64,000 bases of DNA from Desmodus rotundus (lineage: Eukaryota > Chordata > Mammalia > Chiroptera > Phyllostomidae). Below, piece after piece: positions 36,292 through 49,315 of this stretch. A program made the translations under genes and the position numbers. The notes beneath the pieces were generated by a model. The model saw nothing but the letters and a program-made list of their open reading frames with translations. It had not been told where the DNA came from and searched no databases. Numbering within the stretch: position 1 is the stretch's first letter; each line of letters opens with the position of its first letter. The DNA lies in the NCBI RefSeq assembly GCF_022682495.2, contig NC_071387.1, positions 196,580,143 through 196,644,142 on the forward strand. The letters run 5' to 3'.

Positions 36292-38690
36292 AGAACAATT
36301 ACCCTCAAAGCTATTTATCCTAAAATACAGTTCCTACCAGAAAGATAGTAATATGCTTATTTCTTTACTAGTATCTATTTTCAGAGTAATGAGTTGATGC
36401 TTTAGGAAACCCTAATAATTTTATCATTTTGATGTTACTTTTTTCTTCTATGAGTTATCTTCATTAACTCATTATCTACACTGAAAAAATTTTAATCAAC
36501 TATATAGTCTTTTTAAAAAAATTTCAACTCTCTTATCATTGGCCTACATGTTTCTATTTAAGCTGACTCTTGGGTCCTTTTGACATGATCTTGTTAGTTT
36601 TGAGCAGGCAATGTTTTTCTGGTGTTATAGTGTGTATCAGATTCATCTGGTACATTCCCTGCACCATACACAGAACAAGTCATTTCTCCAAGGTAAATCC
36701 CAGGCACTTTAATTGGGTGAACTGTATGAAAGACAATAATTTTGGCATTAGAACAGTTCTTATATCATTGTAAAAAGTGTCATCTCCTGCCTTTTTATAC
36801 AAATTACATTACAAATTATATTGCACCAGAACAAGTAAAATGATTGCTTACAGCCAACTCTGATATTATATATTGTTCACTACAATTGAAATGTATTTTT
36901 GTTTTGAATCTCACTTTTTTTTTATTTTAAGGAGCTATAGATTAATGCATTGGTTTAAAATTCTTGTACAATGCAGTTACAAAGAGAAAAATGCCTTCTG
37001 AGGTAATTTCTTTGTGGTGATATGTACAAATAATGTGTATATGTCTGTCTAATATTTTATACACAATTCACTCTGTAGTCACGGCTGAGCAAATAGATAC
37101 CATTATCATGGCTCAGCTGCAAGCTACTGTTTCCTTATTTCTAATGACAAGTCCTATAACAAGAGAAAGTCAAGGACATTTCTGCACATAAATCCTGTAA
37201 CATTTTCTCAAAAATTTCCCCCTGTAGGGCTCTATTGTTCAGAGTATACCAGTGTCCATTATTAAATGATTTCCTCAATTATAAATTCAGAGAAACATAA
37301 ATTTTACTCAGAGCTGGTAAAAATAAAAAGGACTCTCTCAAATGATCATTTCTGAGGTTGCTTTCACTGGTTTCCACTCTTCACTTCGCCCCCTGCCTAT
37401 TACTCAGGCGAGAGAGAAGGCTTCCGTCGTGGGGACCAGTGGCGGCAGCACTGCAGCTCGGCCTCAGTTTCATGCACAGCAATTACTTCTACTTAGAGTC
37501 TGTGGCATCGGACAGCAAGTGCCTGTCATGTCTGTCATCTGGCTTGCCCTTAATTGGAAAAAATGATGGATCGATGGAAGGACAGGGGGCAGGAAGACGG
37601 ACAGAAAGATGGAAGGGAGAAAATAAAAACAACAGTGCATGGATTAAAATATATGTTAAGCTTTGCAAACACTGCAAGAGGTCAGGCAGCTTGAAAGATG
37701 CTTATGTTCGGTTTACAGATTTACGACTTTCTCTCTCCAGTATTCATGAGCACAGAGAGATTTGCCTACGGCATGATACAGTGCAAAGCATTAAAACTGA
37801 CATTTGCCTACCACAATGAACAACATAATTATATACTTTTGGCCATAGTATCCATTGAATTCAAGATTGATTTACCACTGCTAAATGTATTTGTATGTAT
37901 ATAAATGCATTCATCTGAAACCAAGGTCAGTTACCTACAAGATTTTTTCATCTTTTTATCTGCTAACTAATGGTCTTTTTCCCCCTTTCATTTTGTTTAT
38001 AGCATGTAAATTGCAGTTTTTCTGTATTCAACAGATCTTTGACTAATTGGCTGTCAGTTCCATTGTGAATACTATTATCAATAAGCTACAATTATAAATC
38101 CTTGAGTCCTCTTATTATTGACATAAGTATGAGAATAAACAAACAAAATAACATTAGATACATTTAACAAAAATTATTGGGTTTTTACAGCAAGATTTTA
38201 AGATGATCAAAACAACTGATGTCATTTTATTCATCTCCATGTATATTTTATACAACAGGGGAAATAATGCTCTGCAGACTAGTCGATTTCGTAGGTGTAT
38301 AAACATATTTTGCTTTTAAAAGGGATAGTCTGATTGCATATCCCTTTCCAGGTAGACTGTATTCTTTTCTTCTACTCCACAACCAAACTTCTTGAACCAG
38401 CTAGCTTATCTATAGATTTTTTCTCAAACCATTGCCCACATAACCAGTCAACTAACGACAGTTTGGCATCTCTCTTCTCACTCTAGTAAAAAGACTCTTT
38501 GGAGGACCCCAACAAATCCCATGTTGCCAAATCTAAGGATCATGTGACTGTCGTTATATTACCAAAAATCTCAGTATTTGATCTTTCTTAAAACATAGTC
38601 TTCTTTGGTTTCTATTTCATTGCAGGCTCAGGGCTTCCTTCTTCCAATCTGCATAATCGTAGTAATAAATACTTTTACTTCCTAGTACTG
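36292..38690. other. No gene recognised
   Basis: Contains a GC-richer patch at 37340-37720 with overlapping frames (the longest is 153 codons, 37358-37819) that show no known domain. The neighbouring stretch 36880-37250 looks unique and motif-rich. No transposon was named. Confidence 0.45.
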
Positions 38691-38802
38691 GTGTCTCTTT
38701 CTCTCCCTCCCTCCCTCTCTCTCTCTCTCCTCTTCCCTCCCTCGCTCCTTTTCTCTCACCCTTCTCCCTCCCTCCCCTTATTTCCCTCCTTTTCTACATT
38801 TC
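38691..38802. repeat. Pyrimidine-rich TCTC/CCCT low-complexity tract
   Basis: About 110 bases composed almost only of C and T on the plus strand, in mixed TCCC, TC and TTCC units. Confidence 0.92.
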
Positions 38803-38814
38803 CTTAAATGCTTG

Positions 38815-40480
38815 GGTTAGGAGTTTATTGATTTTGCTAATTTTTCCACAAAAACCTTTGTTAATTATATTTATATTGAATTCTGTAGTTTCATGGATTT
38901 CTACTCATTATACATTTTTATTATTTTTATTGCCTAAGGAAAATTATACCATATATTTTGGCTTAATATAAACAGTTATTTTTCAACTAAATTAAGATTA
39001 GGAAAAATGCTGGTTTTTAAAATAATAATTACAATGTCTGTGTTTTTCATTCCTTCCTGTACACATGCATTCCAGTAGTGGTGTTTCCCTTCAGCCAGAA
39101 GAACATCCTTACGTAATCATTTCAATACACTTCTACTGGCAATAAAATCTCTCAATATTTTTTTCTGAATGTGTCTTGATTTAACCTCATTATGATTAGA
39201 TACTTTGTCTGTAGTTTTGTGTTAGTTGTTTTAAACTATATTTTAAACTTCTCCTGCCCCTTGGTGTTTTGTCAGGCCGGCTCCACCGCCCACCAACACT
39301 GTCAGCCCAGGACAGTTCCCCTCCTCTACTCATGCCTGGTTTGCGCCTAAGCTTCTCCTCACAACTCACGCACATTCCCAGTTTGTAAACAAACAAACAA
39401 AAATATACAAGCAAGGAAAAACTTTCACATTGGCATTAAGGTCACAGCATACCTCTAAACATGGATTTCAAATTAGAATCACATTGAATTTTTAATCTTG
39501 TTTGGGAAGAAAATTGACTTTTTTATAAGTATATATTTCTATCAAAAATATATTATGTTCCTTCCATTTGTTCTGGCCTTGGTTTATATCCTCCAATAAA
39601 ACTGTATGGCTTTCTTCATAAAAGTCAGGTACTTCTCCTTTAAGTTTATTCCAAAGTCATATAACTTTTCCACTGTGTTAAATGGATTTTAAAAAATCCT
39701 ATTACTACTTCTAATAGAAAGACCTAGTTATAAATTATTTTTGCATCCATTCAATTTCCATAGATCCCTTATTATATTTTTAAAGAATTTATTTGGGTTT
39801 CAGTTTTTATAGGTATAAAACTCATATCAAGGGATTTATCTCTTCAGTTTTTGTATTTATTAAGACTACTTCTTGTTATCTTATTGATTGTAACAGAATG
39901 CATATAATAATGTGAATGATAATCTTCCCTGTCTTAATCCTGGTTCTTCCTTGGTGAAGTCTTTAGAGTTCCATTATCTAAAATGGCATTTATTATTAAA
40001 ATTTAAAATGATTTTGATTACAATTTCCATTTTGCTTAAAGATTTTATTACAAGTAATTTTTAAATGCTACTAAGAAATTGCCTGCATATTGAAGAAAGG
40101 TATTTATGTTTTATTTTATGGCAGTAATGAAATGTATTGATAGCATTCCTGTCATTAAGCTAACTTTTCCATCTTGCAATAAATAATACTTTGCTATAAT
40201 ATATTATGCTCTCCTGTATTTTTATATTATATTATTTTTATCATATTGATATATTATATTACATTTCATTATACTATATTCATAGTATATGGAAACAAGT
40301 CAACTACATTTGATATAGGCCTAGCTTTAAACCATAATTTTTTAATGTTGCTATATTCTCATTTATGATATGAATGAAAAGATTTTATATTTTATTATAT
40401 GGCTGGAATGGGTTAAATATGACTAGAATTAACTATTTCTTAAAGTTTATATAGAGAAGTTAACTATACAAATATCTTTA
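38815..40480 (-). mobile_element. Old L1 ORF2/ORF1-region fragments, antisense
   Basis: The segment GAGTTTATTGATTTTGCTAA, TTTTTCCACAAAAACCTTTG resembles the antisense ORF2 stretch for a FFEKI-type region. CAGAAGAACATCCTTACGTA and TTCTGAATGTGTCTTGATTT resemble upstream L1M. 39550-40220 has the texture of antisense reverse transcriptase with heavy decay. Boundaries between pieces are uncertain, and some of it may be unique sequence. Confidence 0.5.
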
Positions 40481-40499
40481 CCTAATTTTTTTTTTGGTC

Positions 40500-41640
40500 T
40501 TTTTTTCCAGCTTATTTTTTGAGGTTTACTGTATAACAAATAAAATTTGTATATATTTAAGGTATAAAATATGATGTTTTGACATATGTAAAAATTATAA
40601 AATAATCACCATAATCAAGATGATAAATATATCTACCACTGCACATTGTTACCACTTGCTTATGTGTTTATGGTAGAAACACTTGAGACTTACCCTCTCC
40701 ACTAGGTTCAAGGATATAAAACCATGTGAACTACGGTCACACTGTTACACATTCGATCTCCAGAAATTATTCACCTCGTAAAACTGAGACGATGTCCTCT
40801 TTCGCCAACTTCTCATTTCACCCTCTCACTTCGACCCTGGAAACTTCCCTTCTATTTTCTGTTTCAATGAGTTTGACTATTTTAGACTCCACGTGGAAAA
40901 GAGATCCCACAGAACAGTGTGCCTACTGGAAACAATTCTGCAATAAACATAGCAGTGCCGATCGCTTGGAAATACGGATTTCATTCCTTGGTACTTATAC
41001 TCAGAGTGGAACTGCTGAATCATGAGGGACGTCTATTTTTTAATTTTTTGAGGACCGTCCATACTGTTTCCCATAATGAATGCATGAATTTACATTCTTA
41101 CCAACAGGGGTGCATGGGTTCTTTTTTTCCCCCCACATCCTCACCAACACTTGTTATCTTTTATATTTTTGGTAACAATGACTTTAATTGGTTGAGGTAT
41201 TATCTCATTGTGGTTTTAATTTGAACTTCCCTGATGATTAGTAATTTGGGGCCCTTTTTTCAAACACCTTTTGGTCAGTTTTATGTGTTCTTTTGAGAAG
41301 TGTCTATTGGGCCCTTTTCCTGTTTGTGAAATTGGTTTATTTGGGAGTTTTTTGTTACTGAATTATGTGAGCTCCTCATGTGGTTGGGATACGAGTCTTA
41401 TCAGACGTAGAGTTTGCAAGTATCTTCCTCCTGATCGTAGGTGGCCACTTCGCGCTGTTGTCTTTGCTGTGCAGAGCTTTGCAATTTGATGTGGGCCAGC
41501 TTGTATATCTTTCTTTGTTCCTGTCCTTTCTGTGTCATATCAAAAATTCATTGCCAAGACCAATGTCAGAAAGCTTTTTCTTATCTTTTATTCTAACAAT
41601 TTTATGGACTCAGGTCTACACATAACACTTCATTTTGAGT
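40500..41640 (-). mobile_element. Old L1M 3' UTR and ORF2 C-terminus, antisense
   Basis: From TTGAGGTTTACTGTATAACA and ATAATCACCATAATCAAGAT (antisense 3' UTR) into TGGAACTGCTGAATCATGAG, CCACATCCTCACCAACACTT and AGTGTCTATTGGGCCCTTTT (antisense ORF2). The order matches L1M. It continues, after a SINE and an unassigned stretch, at about 42380. Confidence 0.85.
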
Positions 41641-41644
41641 TGAT

Positions 41645-41832
41645 TTATTTTTATTTTTATTGATGTATGGATTGATTTGTGGACAGAGAATTGGGCGGGC
41701 AGGGAGAGTTGTTGCTCCGCTTATTTATGCATTCACTGGTCGATTCTCATATGTGCTCTGACAGGACACCACACTCAAAACTGTGCGATATCGGGACAAT
41801 GTTCTAACCAACTGAACTACCCAACCAGGGCC
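41645..41832 (-). mobile_element. tRNA-derived SINE, older variant
   Basis: The minus strand opens GGCCCTGGTTGGGTAGTTCA, then AGAACATTGTCCCGATATCG and TGTCAGAGCACATATGAGAA, and continues to an A/T-rich end. The middle (GTTGTTCCGCTTATTTATGC on the plus strand, with one extra base) is shared with the SINE at about 7006-7166 and not with the common VES copies. Confidence 0.82.
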
Positions 41833-42375
41833 ACTCTAGTCCCTGCAGACTAGTGTTTCCATACAAAATTCAGCACACCCTGCTAAATTTGAATTGCAGA
41901 TACACAATAAATAATTTTTGTGACATACTTATTTCAAAAAAGCACTGTTTTTCTGTAATTCAAAGTTAACTGAATCTTCTGTAGTTTTCTTTGATAAATA
42001 TGGCGACTCTGTTTGGAACTGCAATTTCACCAAAGATGTAGTCATTATCTCCAATAAATATCAGGCTAAACTTGACTTCACTTGTTTCTGCTAAATTTCT
42101 AAGCTCACTGGAATTAAGGATGGGATGATGAAGCCATATAATGATTAGAGAAATAAGTTGAACATCAGTATTTTTTCCTCCTTCTTTCCTGCTAGGAATT
42201 TAATGGGAAACGAGAAGTTTCCTAGCCCATCACATTTTAGTTTTTCTGTTTGAAACAAAGCCACCTAATTAAAAAACATTTCCATATATATATATATATA
42301 TAAAAGACATTGCACATAAGCCTTGGAAATTAATTTCAAACACAGATGAAATTTTGAACATGTTGTGAGATAAGG
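41833..42375. other. Unassigned insert between L1M halves
   Basis: Contains TTGAATTGCAGATACACAAT and AAATAATTTTTGTGACATAC, which seem familiar as part of an old mammalian interspersed repeat I cannot name. A (TA)8 run lies at 42288-42303. The flanking L1M continues on both sides, so some of this must be inserted DNA. Confidence 0.4.
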
Positions 42376-42960
42376 GACCGATTTCATTCTTCTACATGTG
42401 GACATTCAGTTTTTTCTCCACCATTTATTGATGAATCTACCCTTTCCCCATTGTGTTTTTTGACAACTTGGTAGAAGATAAGATGATCTTGGAAACATAC
42501 ATTTGTCTCTGGGCTCTCTATTCTGTTCCATTGGCTTATATGTCTGTCTCTGTGCCAGCACTACACTCCTTTGATTATTGTAGCTTTGTAATATATTTTG
42601 AAATCAATAAGTGTCAGGCCTCCAGCTTTCTTCTTTTTGTTCTATGTTGCTTTGGATATTTGGGTTCTTCCGTGGGTCCATATGAGTAGTAAAACTGTTT
42701 TTAGTTTTTCCATTTCTGTAAAAATGCCACTGGAATTATATAGTATGGACATTTTAACAATAATGTTACCAATTTATAAGCATGGAATTTCCATTCATTT
42801 GTAATTTATTGTATATTTTTATTTTACAATTTTCAATGTACAGATGTCTCATTTCTTTGGTTAAATTTATTCTTATTTTATTCTTTATTGTGAATAGGAC
42901 TGTTCTTTATTTTTTATTTTTTGGAGTTTTCATTGTTTTTGTATAGAAATAAATGTAACT
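42376..42960 (-). mobile_element. Old L1M ORF2 portion, antisense
   Basis: Markers in order: CATTTATTGATGAATCTACC, TTTCCCCATTGTGTTTTTTG, TCTGGGCTCTCTATTCTGTT, GATTATTGTAGCTTTGTAAT and GGCCTCCAGCTTTCTTCTTT. This is classic antisense L1M ORF2 text. It is likely the continuation of the element at 40500-41640. Confidence 0.88.
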
Positions 42961-42963
42961 GAT

Positions 42964-43085
42964 TTTTCTTTATTTTTATTGAGATATCATTGATATATAG
43001 TACTTTCAGGAGTACAGAGTAATAATTCAATATTTGTATATGTTGCAAAATGATCATACTAACTCTAGTTAACATTCGTCACCAT
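42964..43085 (-). mobile_element. L1MA/L1MB-like 3' end, antisense
   Basis: TTTATTGAGATATCATTGAT, then TTTCAGGAGTACAGAGTAAT, ATTTGTATATGTTGCAAAAT and TAACATTCGTCACCATACTT. This is the characteristic terminal 3' UTR of a mid-aged L1M family, here as a short separate insertion next to the older L1M. Confidence 0.8.
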
Positions 43086-44435
43086 ACTTTCCTGTTTGGA
43101 TAGTTCGCTGTTTTGTATATTAATAAATGTGACTTCATTTTCTTTATTTCCAAACTGATTTTAAGTCAAGGTTATTATTTTACAAGGAATTTATTTATTA
43201 TCTTTTCAAATGTATTGAGATTGAATTCCAGATAATATTTTACAGAAAATTTTCAGTTTATCTGTGGGGTTTCATCTCTTTCATTTATCTATAGACCACA
43301 TCTATTTCATGGCATATTTCTGCAGTTATAGATATCATATTACTCCAAAGCCTAAAATACTTACTTTCCGGCCCTTACAGAAAATATTTGCTGATATTTT
43401 TAAAAGATGTATAGAAAGTTTAATTATTATTGTATTTATTTTCATTACTTCTCTTGGAATTTTCTAATAGATCAAAATGTATCAACCCATGAGATATTTT
43501 GTATGTTTTCTAGTTGTTACATTTCATTTCATTTCTTTTTCAAAATTAAACATTTTATTTCTCTGTTACAATCACTCCTCCAACTCTACACATCAGAAAC
43601 CTGGGTGTGTGTATGGGTACATTGTCCTCCTACATACTCCAGACAATTTATTATTTATGAATATATTAAACAAATGATGTTGAGTTTCCCTGTGCTTTGG
43701 TAATTAAGGATAATATAGCATGAAACTTTAATTCCCCATATCAGATAATTTTCAATGTGTAGAGTGGTTAATGTAATCCTGACAAATATGCAATGGGCAC
43801 ATCATTACATTCCTGCTATAATCCAAATTTTGCAACACTCCAATTCTTTCCCATTTCTTTACCATTATCTTGTGTACTCGCTTGTTTCTTCTAAACATGG
43901 TACCTTCCTTCCATGCATTAGTTGCTCTAGCGCAGAAAGCTCTTTCCCACACTTTGACATCCATGTAAGATGCTTCTTCTTCCCGGAAACCCCACTCTCC
44001 TCTGCCACTCACTCCAACTTCAGAATAAGCATTAGTTTCTCTGGAACTATTTTTTCTGGAGGCAAAACACATTTTCTTCCTCACTTCCATTCTATTCTCA
44101 AATACTATACACCTGTTGGATAACATTTATTACAAAAACATGACATTGTGAGATTCTATGTTTTGTTCCTCACTACTCTGTTAGTGATGACAGGAGCCAA
44201 ATTCTGTAATAAGTACTGAGTACTAAACCTGAAATATATATTCTTGTAAGCATCTGGTTCAAGACAGACATTAAAATAATATTTTATTATATTCATAGAA
44301 TATTTACCCCCAATAGCAAAACACAAAATAAAACCTAAGTATAAAAATTGGGGAAGGGTAAATAAATTAAAATTATACATAGGATTGAATTCCAGGCATT
44401 TATTATACACAATATTTTAGAAGCAATATTTAAAT
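43086..44435. other. No gene recognised; weak L2-like segment
   Basis: 43700-44130 includes GCAGAAAGCTCTTTCCCACA and CCCGGAAACCCCACTCTCCT, which loosely recall an L2 3' region. Divergence is too high for a call. 122- and 124-codon frames on opposite strands cover the same DNA and have no recognisable domains. Confidence 0.4.
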
Positions 44436-44680
44436 GCATTCCCATTTTCAGCCCTGGCTGGTGTGGCTCAGTGGATTGGGTGCAGGCCTGTAAACCAAAG
44501 GGTCGCCTGTTCAATTCCCAGTCAGAGCACATGCCTGGGTTGAGCACCAGGTCCCCAGTAGGGGGCATGTGAGAGGCAACCACACTTTGTTGTTTCTACC
44601 CCTGTCTTTCTCCTTCCTTTCCCCTCTCTTTAAAAATAAATAAATAAAATCTTTTTTTAAAAAAAGCATTACCATTTTCA
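44436..44680 (+). mobile_element. VES SINE with target-site duplication
   Basis: The body 44451-44665 begins GCCCTGGCTGGTGTGGCTCA, contains CTGTTCAATTCCCAGTCAGA (B-box-like), a CT-rich middle and the AAATAAATAAATAAAATC tail. Flanks GCATTCCCATTTTCA (44436-44450) and GCATTACCATTTTCA (44666-44680) differ at one position. A complete copy, useful as a reference for the family. Confidence 0.97.
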
Positions 44681-44843
44681 AGCATGTGAAAATATTATAT
44701 TCTTTTGGTTATCATTTTCCTCTGAGCACTCAACTCTCCCTATTGACAAAGACAAATGAACTAGAATATTCTATCATGAGCTGTCCAGTCACTAATATAA
44801 ATGACCAGTATAATTTTTTGCTCTTCTAGGAAAAGGCACTTGG

Positions 44844-44966
44844 CTAAGTATTTTATTTTCTTTTTTAAATTTATTTATTTATTTTTATTCAGTTACAATT
44901 GTCTGCATTTTCTCCCCATCCCTCCACCCCACCCCAGCCAGTCCCACCTCCCTCCTAAGTATTTTA
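44844..44966 (-). mobile_element. 99-bp micro L1 insert with perfect TSD
   Basis: CTAAGTATTTTA is repeated exactly at 44844-44855 and 44955-44966. The 99 bp between are the antisense tail (TTTTCTTTTTTAAATTTATT) and the last part of the L1 3' UTR (CAGTTACAATTGTCTGCATT, TCCCTCCACCCCACCCCAGC). Nothing upstream of the G-rich motif was copied. An extreme case of 5' truncation. Confidence 0.95.
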
Positions 44967-47900
44967 ATAGTACAGAAATGGGGTCAGACATGCACCGACC
45001 ATTCTGTTTCACATGGAGTCTTTTGAAAGGTGACAGAATGAAGTAAAGAGCACTTACTTTAGTAAAGAATGGACCACAGAGATGCCAGATAATTGGGACA
45101 AGACTCCTGGAAAACTGTCCTATTTAGAGCTTCACATACACCATCTAGGTTTCCCAGAGGGAATAAATGAGGAATAGGTTTATATTATTTAGAATGATTT
45201 TGGCTCAATTAATAGGATGTCTTATATAAACATGCTAAAACAATTAGAACATTTATTGCTCAAAAAAACTTAAACATGCTAAAACAATGAGCAAGTGTAT
45301 TATTTCAAAGAATTGGAAGTTAGATTTCTAAGCTCATTGAATACCTGACTTAATGAGATCATCAAAGTCTTTGGCTTTATGTCTTTAAGTCTACAATCCT
45401 CAGGGTAGGCTTTGTGCTAAGACTGGTTGCCCTCAGGGTTACAAGGCAACTGCTTGTAGGAATCAGTGTTAGAGGCTCAGTCCTATTCTTAGGTTCTTTG
45501 CTGAAGAGCAAGAAGGAGCTTTCCCAGAAGTCCTTAGCAGACTCCTCAACTCTCAGTTCAGAATAATCCCATGTCTATTATCCAACTTGCTATTGACAGG
45601 TAAAAAATAAAGGGTGTGACTTCCTTAGACTACACTGAGGCCATTTAAGTCTCTATTAAGCTACATAAGCTTCAGAGAATAAGTGGGTACTTGGGGAAAA
45701 TGGGTTCAATTTCCAGTAGGGAAATGAAAGAGTGAAAATGGAATATGGATGGGTGAGCTACTATAAAAATCCAATATTATAGGCTCTTTGGCTATCCAAA
45801 TACTTATTCCACATATATACTTTCTTTCTATACACTCTAAAAATATATTTGTAAAGCATTCATGCCCACATGTAATATGTCTTAGTTCTTCCCCAAAAGG
45901 AGAAAATCCAAAATCCATTATTGCAATTAACCTGAAGTGTGAGACCTCTGGGTAGTGTGCAGTCCTTTGCGAGACATCATGACTAGATCTAGCTCCTAAT
46001 AATTTGGTGACATTTTACTGAAGGATGAAATATCAGCCTTAAATGTACACAAAGGGGCAAAAAGCATGGTCATTACAATAATACTCTCTTCCGTGAAGGG
46101 AAACAATGGGCACATTTGTGGTTGTTTATGATATCCAGTGCTTGTTAGACAGGGGTCCGAAAACTTCCTGCTCTACCAGGGGTGATGCTCATAGCCTGTG
46201 AATCTGACAGCTTGTACTCTCCCCTCTCAGAGTGCAGTCGTGGCTGTTGTCTCTGTGATACATACTGTGGACACTGTGGAGAAGTGCTTTCTGGGTGCCA
46301 CACTACATTAACAACATACTTTCTGCAGGTGAAAGTTCTTGGGACTGGTGTTTGATTTAAAAGGTTTAATACTCATACACTCGAACCAAGATTGGGGTCA
46401 CTTTGGTAATGCAGTTTTTTCAAAGTAGGTTGTCTATTTTACTTGTTTTCAAGCAACTCAGTAACCAAAACCACACAATTGGAAATTGTTTGGGCTTATG
46501 AATCTAGAAGTTTCTGGTTTATCATAACAAGTTCTGTGTTTTGTTTGTGCCCTGAAACCTTAATCAAATGCTTTCCTTTCCTCTTTATCTCATCTCCCAG
46601 GCGATTTAGCCAATTGCCCCTGGAAGGGACATCTTTGCTTTAGAGGGCTGTATTGTTACAAGGATCGAGGTGTCCCCTTTATCAGTCACACTATGCTTTA
46701 CAGGAGGTGCTTAGGAGGGCATTTGTTCCAATCATATTTTCTCCCAAATTCTCAAATTTTTATGTTGTTTTCCTGCCAAGACTTAACTTGCCTAAACCCT
46801 CCAGTCCCGTTTGCTAAACTTTCAATTGTTCAGATTATAATCCACATACAAAGATGAACTCTCTTAGAAACAAATTTTCCTCTCTCATATTTCAAATAAG
46901 TCACCTACAGACGAAAGTTTCCTCTGTATTTTAGGATGTCACATAATGCCATAGAAAATATTTAACTAGTCAAATGTCATAAATTTGTTATATACTAAGA
47001 CTCATGATAACTCATCCATCACCGAGAGTTGGTAGGAAATCTTAGTATTCAATAGACAATAGTAAAACAAAAGTTTTCCATAGAATACCAGTATTCTCAG
47101 ATTCCTGTGACAGAAAATTAAGATCCTTGTTGTTCAGTACCAATTTTACTCAAGCAATACCATATTACTACATTACTACATTACTTTACTACATTACTTT
47201 CAATGTTGCGTTTCTGATATAAACACCTGATTCATTTAAGATGCTGACTCAAGCAGCCCTGATTCAAATAGCTTAAACATGGTAACTGAGTAAGCTGACA
47301 TAAAGGAAGTCTAAAAGAAAGGCAGTTTTCTGTGTTCATCAATCCAGTAGCTCATTGATATATAAAGACTCAGGCCTTACTATCTCTCAGCTCTCTTGGC
47401 CACAGTACAAACATCACCCTAAGATTGCTTGTATCCACAGTCACAGAAATATGGCCAAGAATGATCAGGATGACCTTTGTTCTTCACATCAATTGTAGAA
47501 CCAGAAATGTTTCTGGATATTATTACTGATTACAAAGGGAAAAAGTTTCCAAAAGCAAACTTCATGATTATCTGTGGTTTGAATTTCACTATATTTCTAT
47601 TCCCGAAAAAATTACCAGCAGGTGAAATGACTGAGCATAACTAAGATCTGTGATGGAGAGCATATGATTGGTTTCCAATTTGCCACTGGAATGCCTACGG
47701 GATACTCCTGCTGCTTACAGAAAGGTTGGGTATCTAATTTAAATCAGAATTATTTTAAGTAAAAGAAAGAGAGGGTATGGTTTAAGCATACTACTAAATC
47801 TATTGTAGGGTTATTAAAAAAAATACTGGATTTATTGATAACAAAATTTATGGGAACTATGGACATGAAGATTGGTTGAACCACTTGAAATATATCAATA

Positions 47901-48664
47901 GCACAAGGCAAGTGAGGCCAGGAAGAATAGGGACTCCATATATAGTTTTCATGATTACAAGACTGTAGGGAAACTAAACTAAATTTAGTGTATTTTCTCT
48001 GGGGAACTATGTTGTAGTTAATTCACTGCTAAATTAATTCACTGTTAACAGTGCACTAAATTCACTGCTTTATTATAGTTTATATTAAAACTAAAATATA
48101 GATATTAATGATACAAACATATATTTTACCAAAATATGTATTTTATTTTTATTATTAATTATGAGTAGGCTTCTAAAATAATGTCAGTCTATACAATAAA
48201 GCTAAAAAGCATAAAATACAACAAACATAGGAGTTAATACATTGCTAAGATTAGAAGAAAATAAGGCAAGCAACCAGGTGCCCCAACCAAAGAAATAAAA
48301 TAAAAACAACAAAAGGTGACTTGTGATCACAGAAAATGATAAAACAGTAAAGCAGAGACTGTCTTATGGCAAATCCAATATTAACTTTAGGTAAAAGTGA
48401 CTAAAATATGGACTTTTATTAATTTGGGGTGAATCTGAGAACTCCAGATTCAGTGCAGACCCACATTGGGGGCTGAAACTTTAGTAAACCAGAAGGGTAC
48501 AAAAATGTGCCCACCAGCAATAAGAGGCTCCAAGAAAACCATCTTTTTCTCCTATTGCTGCAGATGAATTATTATATTTCTTGAGTGTTTGCAATTATAG
48601 GTCTCACTTGGGTCTGAAGTTCAATTATCAATATATCTCTAATCATTAAAATCATAAGTAAAGT
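44967..48664. other. Long stretch with no recognised gene
   Basis: Mostly unique-looking AT-rich sequence. An imperfect ATTACTAC tandem repeat lies at 47164-47200. A GC-richer patch at 46140-46330 begins ACAGGGGTCCGAAAACTTCC, slightly like a hAT end, but no element was confirmed. Frames are under 80 codons and unconvincing. Confidence 0.5.
47164..47200. repeat. Imperfect ATTACTAC tandem repeat
   Basis: Four to five copies of an ATTAC-based unit with interruptions. Confidence 0.85.
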
Positions 48665-48682
48665 TCAAGAGAGTTTCTCAGG

Positions 48683-48781
48683 TGAATATATACATATAGA
48701 ATATATATACACACATATATAATAGGATATAGAATATATATATGTATATATAGAATACATATATATGGAATAAATATATTT
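48683..48781. repeat. AT-rich ATATAGAAT repeat
   Basis: Repeated GAATATATATA units with ACAC and TGTA interruptions, followed by GGAATAAATATATT. Confidence 0.88.
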
Positions 48782-49189
48782 AGTGATAATCCTCTCTTGT
48801 CTTGGTTTCCAGACTTGTGTAGGAGAGCTGGATGAAACTAAACTGAACCTGTCTCCCATTCCAACAAGACTGAAATAAAAAGCAATACTGCATCCCCAGA
48901 ATTATCGAAGAAACTCGTTTTACTGTCACAGATATGAAAGATGCAGTAGTTGTGGCCCCTAGATATTCACATTTAATTTGCTTATATGGCTTGAACACAA
49001 CCACATTGAATCATGGCAAGTGAATGTGGACTCTTGAATACTTACCTCTTAATAGCCTGATTTTGAACTGTAGCTGCTGTTTCTACCCGTTGATGACTAG
49101 AAAAGTTCATCATAGTCACTGTCACTGGGATTTGGGAAAGCATCTATTGGTTTAGCAAATAAGTAAAATTTTAATCTCCATTAAAAAGG
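48782..49189. other. No gene recognised
   Basis: Moderate AT content. The minus-strand frames of 64-74 codons have no identifiable features. Confidence 0.5.
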
Positions 49190-49313
49190 GAATATATATA
49201 TGTGTGTATATGTATATCATGTATGTATATATATAATGTGTATAGTGTGTATATATAAATATATAGTACATATATAATGTGTGTATGTGTGTGTATGTGT
49301 GTGTGTGTGTATT
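49190..49313. repeat. TA/TG microsatellite
   Basis: Alternating TATATA and TGTGTG blocks ending in a (TG)n run. It abuts L1M sequence on the right. Confidence 0.93.
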
Positions 49314-49315
49314 GC

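Noticed and set aside
37358..37819. 153-codon plus-strand frame
   Set aside because: No domain is recognisable, two frames overlap in the same DNA, and neither splice nor promoter context is visible. Kept only as part of an unassigned interval.
43752..44126. Paired 122- and 124-codon frames on opposite strands
   Set aside because: Mutually overlapping frames in one AT-rich stretch, with no conserved motifs; more likely chance or an old L2 fragment.
46145..46330. Possible hAT/MER5 element starting ACAGGGGTCCG
   Set aside because: Only the first few bases resemble a hAT end. No matching opposite end or 8-bp duplication.
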